NCBI GenBank assembly: GCA_045804965.1
Contig: JBJMMD010000022.1
Location: 199,253 to 263,252 of the forward strand
DNA length: 64,000 bases
Direction: 5' to 3'
Origin: CAVTUU01 sp045804965
Lineage (GTDB): Bacteria > Chloroflexota > Chloroflexia > Thermomicrobiales > UBA6265
This document shows, one piece after another, positions 58,632 to 64,000 of the stretch (its first letter is position 1; each line of letters begins with the position of its first letter). The translations under genes were made by a program, and so were the position numbers. The notes below the pieces were generated by a model. That model saw only the letters and a program-made list of their open reading frames with translations. It made no database searches and was not told the DNA's origin.

Positions 58632-59737
58632 ACCGGCGACGAGCAAATGACGTGCCAGTCCGTCGCCGGCTCAAAGGGCTGGTTCTCGCCGGCGGCAAGG
58701 GCTCGCGACTACGACCGCTGACCGCAACCGGCGCCAAGCAGCTTGTGCCAATTGCCAACAAACCGGTGCTCTTCTTTGCCTTGGAACAATTGGTCGAGGC
58801 GGGGATCACCGATATCTGCATCATTGTCGGCGACACCGCCGATCAAGTGCGCGCGTCAGTCGGCGACGGCGAGCAATTCGGCGCATCGATCACGTATATC
58901 CCGCAAATTGCACCGCTTGGACTCGCCCACGCAGTGGTCACCGCGCGCGACTGGTTAGGCGATGACCCCTTTTGCATGTTCCTCGGCGATAACTTTCTAC
59001 GATGCGGCATTGCGCCGTATGTTGAGATGTTCGCCCGCGCTGAACGCCCTGCCATGATCTTGCTCAAGGAGGTCGAGCAGCCCTCAGCATTCGGGGTCGC
59101 TGTCGTCGATGGGAATGGCCGCGTCAGCCGCTTGGTAGAAAAGCCAACGGAACCCATTTCGAACCTCGCGATCGTCGGAGTCTACTTTTTTGGCCCCGAG
59201 ATCCACGAAATCACGGCTTCGCAACAACCTTCCGCGCGAGGAGAGTTGGAGATCACCGACGCCGTGCAGGGCCTGATCGACGCCGGCCATGAGGTCCAGG
59301 CCGCCGCCATCGCCGACGATTGGATCGACACCGGCAAAAAGGACGATGTGCTCGAGGCCAACCGCCTCGTGCTGACGACGCTCAAGCGGGATATCGCCGG
59401 CAATGCAGATGCTGACTCAAGCCTCGTCGGAGAGGTCGTGCTTGGAGCGGGAGCGAGCGTTGTTCACAGCACGATTCGCGGCCCCTCGATCATCGGCCCC
59501 GGCGCCCGCATTGTCGATGCCTACGTCGGACCGTTCACCGCCATCGGGCCGGATTGCGAAATCACCGCCTGCGAGATAGAGCAGTCGATCGTCCTTGAGC
59601 GCACCGTCATCCGCAACGTCGGCGCCCGCATCGCTGACTCGCTGATCGGACGCGATGTGACGATCGAGGATTCGCGGCAGAAGCCGCATGTAGTTCGCTT
59701 CATGATCGGCGACCATTCGGTCGTCGACCTCGCCTGA
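58628..59737 (+). CDS. rmlA: Glucose-1-phosphate thymidylyltransferase-like, long form
   Basis: 369 residues. Nucleotidyltransferase motifs are GLVLAGGKGSRLRPLT, the metal Asp in FLGDNFL, and LVEKPTEP. A left-handed beta-helix (about 255-355, hexapeptide repeats such as I-I-G-P-G-A-R-I) follows, absent from the short RmlA of E. coli. Long forms of this type are common in actinobacteria and archaea. It makes dTDP-glucose from dTTP and glucose-1-phosphate. Downstream rmlD-, rmlB- and rmlC-type genes support this. The four-base overlap with YfhO copy 2 implies co-translation. Confidence 0.9.
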   Translation: MNRRRANDVPVRRRLKGLVLAGGKGSRLRPLTATGAKQLVPIANKPVLFFALEQLVEAGITDICIIVGDTADQVRASVGDGEQFGASITYIPQIAPLGLAHAVVTARDWLGDDPFCMFLGDNFLRCGIAPYVEMFARAERPAMILLKEVEQPSAFGVAVVDGNGRVSRLVEKPTEPISNLAIVGVYFFGPEIHEITASQQPSARGELEITDAVQGLIDAGHEVQAAAIADDWIDTGKKDDVLEANRLVLTTLKRDIAGNADADSSLVGEVVLGAGASVVHSTIRGPSIIGPGARIVDAYVGPFTAIGPDCEITACEIEQSIVLERTVIRNVGARIADSLIGRDVTIEDSRQKPHVVRFMIGDHSVVDLA

Positions 59738-59744
59738 ATGCCCT

Positions 59745-60689
59745 ATGCCTTCCATGCCTCTCCAGGATCAGCGCGTGCTCGTTACCGGCGCCGCGGGGCA
59801 ACTCGGCCGGTACTTGCGCCTGGCGTTGCAAGAACGCGGGGCGACCACGATCGGGCTCGGGGCGCGCTCCGCGGACGGCATCGATATCACCGCCGACATT
59901 ACCGACGCGACCGCGCTTAAGAGCGCCTTGCACTCTGCGCGACCTGGCGCCGTCATCCATGCCGCCGCCTACACCGACGTCGATGGCTGCGAGCGCGATC
60001 CCGCGCGGGCGAATGCGGTGAACGCGGTGGGGAGCGGTCTCGTTGCCGCCGCGGCTCAGGCCGCCAACGCCTACCTGATCGCGGTTGGCACCGACTTCGT
60101 CTTCTCCGGCGACGGCGGCGCGCCGTATTCCGAGGATGCGCCGCCACTGCCGGTCTCGGTGTATGGGCGCAGCAAACTGGCCGGCGAGGAGGCCGTACTC
60201 GCCCTTGACTCGGGATTTGCCGTTGCCCGCACCGCCTGGCTCTATGGCGGCTCTGGCAAACACTTCCCACGGACGGTGCTCACCATACTTCGCGACCACG
60301 GGACGATGGAGGTCGTCAACGACGAGGTCGGAAGTCCCACCTTTGCCGGTGACCTTGCCGAGGCGCTCGTGTCTCTCCTCTCCGTTCGTGGCGAGGGAAT
60401 ATTCCACCTCGTCAATGCCGGTCGAGCCACCCGCTTTGCGCTCGCCCAGGCGGTTGCGGAGGCAGCGGGATTCGACCCCGGATTGATCGTTCCCACCACG
60501 AGCGCCGCCTTTCTTGCCAAGTACCCGCTGCCGGCGCGTCGCCCCGCTGACAGCACGCTCGCCAATTGGCGAGCCGCCGCGCTCGGCATTACACTGCGCC
60601 CATGGTCTGACGCAGTGGCCGACTATATTCCGCGTCTGGCGGCCGAACTCGATTTGGCCGGTGGACGTTCGGCACTCCGGGAGGCGTAG
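59745..60689 (+). CDS. rmlD: dTDP-4-dehydrorhamnose reductase
   Basis: 314 residues. RmlD-type SDR: VLVTGAAGQLGRYL, the acidic PGAVIHAAAYTDVDGCERD, then GTDFVFSGDGG and VYGRSKLAGE with Tyr and Lys of the active site. It reduces dTDP-4-dehydro-L-rhamnose to dTDP-L-rhamnose with NAD(P)H. The ATG at 59745 is used; 59754 is possible. The rmlB start lies 4 bases downstream. Confidence 0.92.
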   Translation: MPSMPLQDQRVLVTGAAGQLGRYLRLALQERGATTIGLGARSADGIDITADITDATALKSALHSARPGAVIHAAAYTDVDGCERDPARANAVNAVGSGLVAAAAQAANAYLIAVGTDFVFSGDGGAPYSEDAPPLPVSVYGRSKLAGEEAVLALDSGFAVARTAWLYGGSGKHFPRTVLTILRDHGTMEVVNDEVGSPTFAGDLAEALVSLLSVRGEGIFHLVNAGRATRFALAQAVAEAAGFDPGLIVPTTSAAFLAKYPLPARRPADSTLANWRAAALGITLRPWSDAVADYIPRLAAELDLAGGRSALREA

Positions 60690-60693
60690 CACA

Positions 60694-61722
60694 GTGCGCA
60701 TCATTGTCACTGGAGGCGCTGGTTTCATCGGATCCGCCTACGTTCGCTACGTGCTCGACCACCATCCGGCGGATGAGATCGTCGTCCTCGACCTCCTGAC
60801 CTACGCTGGAAATCTCGCAAATCTCAACGATCTGCGTGATCAGCGGCGTCTTCGATTCGTTCAAGGCGACATCGCGGATGAGGCGCTCGTCGACGAGCTC
60901 GTTTCCGCGGCGGACGCGGTCGTCAACTTCGCGGCCGAGACTCATGTGGACCGCTCGCTACTCGATGCGTCGGCATTCGCCCGCACGAACATGATGGGCC
61001 TCGTTTCGTTGCTCAATGCCGTCCGCCGGCACGGCAGGCGTCTGGCCCAGATCAGCACCGACGAGGTATACGGCGACATCGCGCCGGGTCATTTCTCGGT
61101 CGAGAGTGATCCGCTGTTGCCGCGATCTCCCTATGCCGCCGCGAAGGCGGGCGGGGAACTGCTCTGCCGTGCATACGCTGTTTCATATGGCACGGACGTG
61201 CTGATCACGCGGGGTTGCAACGCGATCGGGCCGCGCCAATATCCAGAGAAGTTGATTCCACTCTTCATCACGAACGCCCTGCGCGACCAACCGTTGCCGC
61301 TCTACGGCGATGGACTGCAGATTCGCGATTGGCTCTACGTCGACGACGCGGCCGCGGCAATCGACCTCGTGCTGCGCCGCGGCCGGTCCGGCGAGGTGTA
61401 CAACATCGGCGCGGATAACCATCGCACCAACTTCGAAGTTGTCCATTCCTTGCTCCGCCATCTCGCCAAGCCGGAAGAACTGATCGTCCACGTTCCGGAT
61501 CGCCCCGGTCATGATCGTAGGTATGCGCTCGACTCGACCAAGATCAAGACTGACCTTGGTTGGGCACCGAGCCGAGATTTCGACCGGACGTTGCGTGAGA
61601 CAATTGACTGGTATCAGGCGCACCCTGGCTGGTGGCAAGCGATCCGAGACGACGATGCCTCCTTTGCCGACTACTACCAAAGTCAGTACGGTTGGCGACT
61701 GGTCGAGGCGGCTGCCTCATGA
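60694..61722 (+). CDS. rmlB: dTDP-glucose 4,6-dehydratase
   Basis: 342 residues from a GTG with GGGAGG nine bases upstream, beginning RIIVTGGAGFIGSAYV as the family does. Further marks are FAAETHVDRSL, ISTDEVYGDI, SPYAAAKAGGE and the GCNAIGPRQYPEKLIPLFI end. It converts dTDP-glucose to dTDP-4-dehydro-6-deoxyglucose via bound NAD+. Its stop overlaps the rmlC-type start by 4 bases (ATGA). Confidence 0.95.
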   Translation: MRIIVTGGAGFIGSAYVRYVLDHHPADEIVVLDLLTYAGNLANLNDLRDQRRLRFVQGDIADEALVDELVSAADAVVNFAAETHVDRSLLDASAFARTNMMGLVSLLNAVRRHGRRLAQISTDEVYGDIAPGHFSVESDPLLPRSPYAAAKAGGELLCRAYAVSYGTDVLITRGCNAIGPRQYPEKLIPLFITNALRDQPLPLYGDGLQIRDWLYVDDAAAAIDLVLRRGRSGEVYNIGADNHRTNFEVVHSLLRHLAKPEELIVHVPDRPGHDRRYALDSTKIKTDLGWAPSRDFDRTLRETIDWYQAHPGWWQAIRDDDASFADYYQSQYGWRLVEAAAS

Positions 61723-62291
61723 CCGGTACGGATCTGGACGCGGTGCGCACATTGATCGTGCGTGACGCCTCCGCTAGCGATCAGATCGAAGGCGTCACCC
61801 TCCGTGGCTTGCAGGTCAATCGCGATCCCCGCGGTACGCTCACCGAATTGCTCCGCAGCGACTGGCCCGATGTCTATGGCCCGGAGATGCCTTTCGCTCA
61901 GTCCTATCTCTCGACGACTGGACCAGGAGTCGCCCGCGATGAGGATCGCTGGCATGTCCACCAGCATCAGACTGACCGCTTTTATTGCATCTCCGGACAA
62001 ATCGTTGTCGCGATCGCCGACGCCCGCGCCGGCTCAGCGACGGCCGGACGGATCATGCTCGTGGAGTTGACCGCCGATTCTGACGCCCCGGCCTCGCTGA
62101 TGGTGACGATTCCCCCCGGCACACTCCACGGCTTTGTCGTCGCCAGCGAGGCGCCTGCCTCATTGATGAACTTTCCCAACCGGCTCTACGATCCCAGCGA
62201 CGAGGGCCGCTTGCCGTTCGCAGATGCCGGCATCACCTTCCCCGATGGCACGCCGTTCACTTATGACGCGGTTCGCGCCATTTTCCACTGA
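61719..62291 (+). CDS. rmlC: dTDP-4-dehydrorhamnose 3,5-epimerase-like protein
   Basis: 190 residues. RmlC-like cupin: DPRGTLTELLR, the HVHQHQTDRFYCISG segment, IPPGTLHGFVV with the family His, then NFPNRLYDPSDEGRLPF. It is the epimerase expected between RmlB and RmlD in dTDP-L-rhamnose synthesis. The catalytic His after H-x-H is less standard than in E. coli RmlC, so a related sugar epimerase cannot be excluded. It is coupled to rmlB. Confidence 0.85.
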   Translation: MTGTDLDAVRTLIVRDASASDQIEGVTLRGLQVNRDPRGTLTELLRSDWPDVYGPEMPFAQSYLSTTGPGVARDEDRWHVHQHQTDRFYCISGQIVVAIADARAGSATAGRIMLVELTADSDAPASLMVTIPPGTLHGFVVASEAPASLMNFPNRLYDPSDEGRLPFADAGITFPDGTPFTYDAVRAIFH

Positions 62292-62402
62292 TCTTCGCCA
62301 CCGTTCACCACATGCGACATTGCCCCAGCGGAAAGGACCGCATCCTTTTTGCCCCTGAAGCCTTGTTCATTGCAGAAGCGGGATTTGGAGCAGGGGGAAG
62401 CG

Positions 62403-63008
62403 GTGTCGCTCACGTTGATCGGAACGCAGTCCACTGGTGACGCGGACCAGGGCAAAGAGGACGCCGAAGTTCGCCTAGCGCAATCTGATCCGGCGGCGTT
62501 CGCCGTGCTCTACCGCCGCCACGTCGAAGACGTTTACCGATATTGCCTGCGCCGTCTCAATAACAGCGAAGCAGCCGCAGACGCGACCAGCCAAGTATTC
62601 ACCCAGGCGCTGGCAGCGCTGCCGCGGTACCGCGGCGGCACCTTTCGCGGCTGGTTGTTCACGATCGCGCACAACATTGCGATCGACCTCACCCGTCGCC
62701 GGCGGCCGCACACGACGCTGGACGAAGCCGCGGAGATTGTCGATGGGTCACCGAATCCAGAGGACCGGGCCATGGCCCGTGAACTAGAAGCGACGGTCGG
62801 GCGTTTGCTCGCCCAGCTCCCGCCGAACCAGCGGTCCGTGGTCGAGCTGCGATTAGCCGGACTCTCCGGGCAAGAGGTCGCCAATGTCCTCGATCTGAGT
62901 CTCAACGCCGTCAAGGCGCTTCAGTTCCGTGCCTATTCACGGCTGCGAAGCCTACTCGCCGCAGAAGAACGACACAGCCACGGGGAGGTCTTCAATGCCC
63001 AGGGATAA
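62403..63008 (+). CDS. ECF-type RNA polymerase sigma factor
   Basis: 201 residues from a GTG with AGGGGGAA upstream. Region 2 (FAVLYRRHVEDVYRYCLRRLNNSEAAADATSQVF...RGWLFTIAHNIAIDLTRR) and region 4 (LPPNQRSVVELRLAGLSGQEVANVLDLSLNAVKALQFRAYSRL) are typical. It directs RNA polymerase to envelope- or stress-type genes. The next gene overlaps its end by 14 bases and encodes a membrane protein, likely its regulator. Confidence 0.93.
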   Translation: MSLTLIGTQSTGDADQGKEDAEVRLAQSDPAAFAVLYRRHVEDVYRYCLRRLNNSEAAADATSQVFTQALAALPRYRGGTFRGWLFTIAHNIAIDLTRRRRPHTTLDEAAEIVDGSPNPEDRAMARELEATVGRLLAQLPPNQRSVVELRLAGLSGQEVANVLDLSLNAVKALQFRAYSRLRSLLAAEERHSHGEVFNAQG

Positions 63009-63999
63009 CGCCCCGCTCGACGTTGGCCGTATGGAAGACGACTTCAACGACTTCCTGGACGCGCTGGCGCGCGGCGAGTCCACGGAGGCATTCGCGATCG
63101 ATCCGTCGCTCGCCGATACAGCCATGCAGGTGCAAGGTATGGCGGCGAGCACTCAACCGGAGGCGCATCTCATGTACAGATCCTGGTCGACCGTAGGCGC
63201 GGGCGCGCACGGCGGCGTTGAGCACAGGTTGCCCGCTTCCCATATCCAGGGGGCTTCCCGGAGGGTGAGTTGGCCGCGCGAGCAGCATCGAAAAAGAGGC
63301 TGGCGATTCACGAACCACGCGGCCCTGGCGGCTGTGTTGATCGTCGCCTTGTTGACCGGCTATGTTGGATTCCGCAGCGGGTTGCCTGGTGGCGGCTCGA
63401 ATCAAGACAAGCAAGGGACATTATCCTCGCTACCGAGCACGCCGTATGCAATGTTGACCACGAACTGCACGACCGAGCCCCGCACGGTCGACGACGTCGC
63501 AAACGTCATGTCCACGTCGGCGGCCCCGGCAAAGCCGGACAAGGTCACGGTTTCGTCCGAAGCGCCCGACGCGGAGACGATCGCCGGTGTGAAGAAAACA
63601 CAGGACCAGCTCGTCGCCTGCGCGGAAGATCCGTTGCGCACGTATTCACTCTACAGCAACGATTGCTTACGGTCCGAATTACTGGCTCGGTATCCCGACG
63701 CCGAGCTGAAGCCAGCTATCGTTGGACCTGAGGTCGCGGCGGAAGCGACCACCATGGCTGGGAAGCGCGCGACTGTCGTCAAGCTGGCGACGCCCGGCGC
63801 CTCGACCACTGGTGTCTACGACATCATTCTGGACCAGGACATCGAGCTGCTCAGCGATGGCCGAGTCGGTGCAATCGTCCGCCAGGCGTCCGTCGACGGC
63901 GAGACCGCGCTGATCCCGCAAAGCCCGCGCTATCGCTTCTTCGTCAAGGTTGGCGACCAGTGGCTCTACGACTGCGACGCGCCGCAAAGCCACGGCTAG
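62995..63999 (+). CDS. Membrane protein, probable anti-sigma partner
   Basis: 334 residues from an ATG with GGGGAGG six bases upstream, overlapping the sigma factor gene. A cytoplasmic N-terminal part of about 100 residues (MEDDFNDFLDALARGESTEAF), one spanning segment at about 108-126 (AALAAVLIVALLTGYVGF), and a 200-residue extracytoplasmic domain. No Z-box Cys/His zinc motif is seen in the N-terminal part. Gene order and topology suggest an anti-sigma factor of an unusual type; the sequence alone does not prove it. Confidence 0.7.
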   Translation: MPRDNAPLDVGRMEDDFNDFLDALARGESTEAFAIDPSLADTAMQVQGMAASTQPEAHLMYRSWSTVGAGAHGGVEHRLPASHIQGASRRVSWPREQHRKRGWRFTNHAALAAVLIVALLTGYVGFRSGLPGGGSNQDKQGTLSSLPSTPYAMLTTNCTTEPRTVDDVANVMSTSAAPAKPDKVTVSSEAPDAETIAGVKKTQDQLVACAEDPLRTYSLYSNDCLRSELLARYPDAELKPAIVGPEVAAEATTMAGKRATVVKLATPGASTTGVYDIILDQDIELLSDGRVGAIVRQASVDGETALIPQSPRYRFFVKVGDQWLYDCDAPQSHG

Positions 64000-64000
64000 A

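Overview
The window is high-GC bacterial chromosome. Its content fits the Chloroflexota, most plausibly the Thermomicrobia/Sphaerobacter side. The pointers are Tat-exported proteins opening with an STRR- or RRDF-type signal, Cys-rich secreted proteins with Thr/Pro stalks, STAND regulators, long single-strand sugar-acid operons, and substrate-binding proteins with an A-T-P-E-A-S-P spacer. This placement is inference from gene content. No rRNA, tRNA or transposase gene was recognised.

Layout. (1) 1-6.3 kb: nitrogen assimilation, with a truncated divergent glutamine synthetase and a glutamate synthase large subunit. Two copies of a TTAGGC-N5-GCCYAA inverted repeat lie between them. (2) 6.6-12 kb: DUF624 protein, a carbohydrate ABC importer without its ATPase, and an orphan membrane protein. 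(3) 12-23 kb: accessory region with a nearly gene-free 1.3 kb stretch, two Cys-rich Tat-type secreted proteins, a MauE fused to three thioredoxin domains, a subtilase, a two-repeat CRISPR-like remnant, an M20 peptidase and a tandem pair of paralogous coiled-coil proteins. (4) 23-27.5 kb: STAND regulator, SnoaL-like protein and a cupredoxin-like secreted protein. (5) 27.5-41.6 kb: a 13-gene minus-strand sugar-acid cluster. It runs from a ribose-type ABC importer through a GntR/FCD regulator, RbsD/FucU mutarotase, two UxaA/GarD dehydratases, RraA-like protein and SDR to LutC, a LutB-LutA fusion and an FAH-family hydrolase. A consensus-like promoter and a CTGTATACAG palindrome precede it. (6) 42-51 kb: aminotransferase, NERD-type nuclease fusion, HD alarmone-hydrolase-like protein, cupin, DUF1015, EEP-family protein, a nonsense-interrupted holin-like gene and a frameshifted DUF1015 remnant. 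(7) 51-64 kb: surface glycan region with two paralogous YfhO-family membrane proteins, a methyltransferase, a GT2, a dTDP-L-rhamnose set (rmlA-, D-, B-, C-type), then an ECF sigma factor with a membrane partner.

How it fits together. The cluster at 27.5-41.6 kb reads as one catabolic module. A free pyranose is imported and anomerised, oxidised outside the visible set to a sugar acid, dehydrated by UxaA-type enzymes, oxidised by the SDR, and cleaved by the FAH hydrolase to pyruvate plus a 2-hydroxyacid. The Lut proteins would oxidise the hydroxyacid if it is L-lactate. No sugar kinase is present, which fits a non-phosphorylative route like those known for L-fucose and L-rhamnose. The substrate is inferred, not shown. 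The Rml enzymes would supply dTDP-L-rhamnose to a glycan assembled with the GT2 and YfhO-type proteins.
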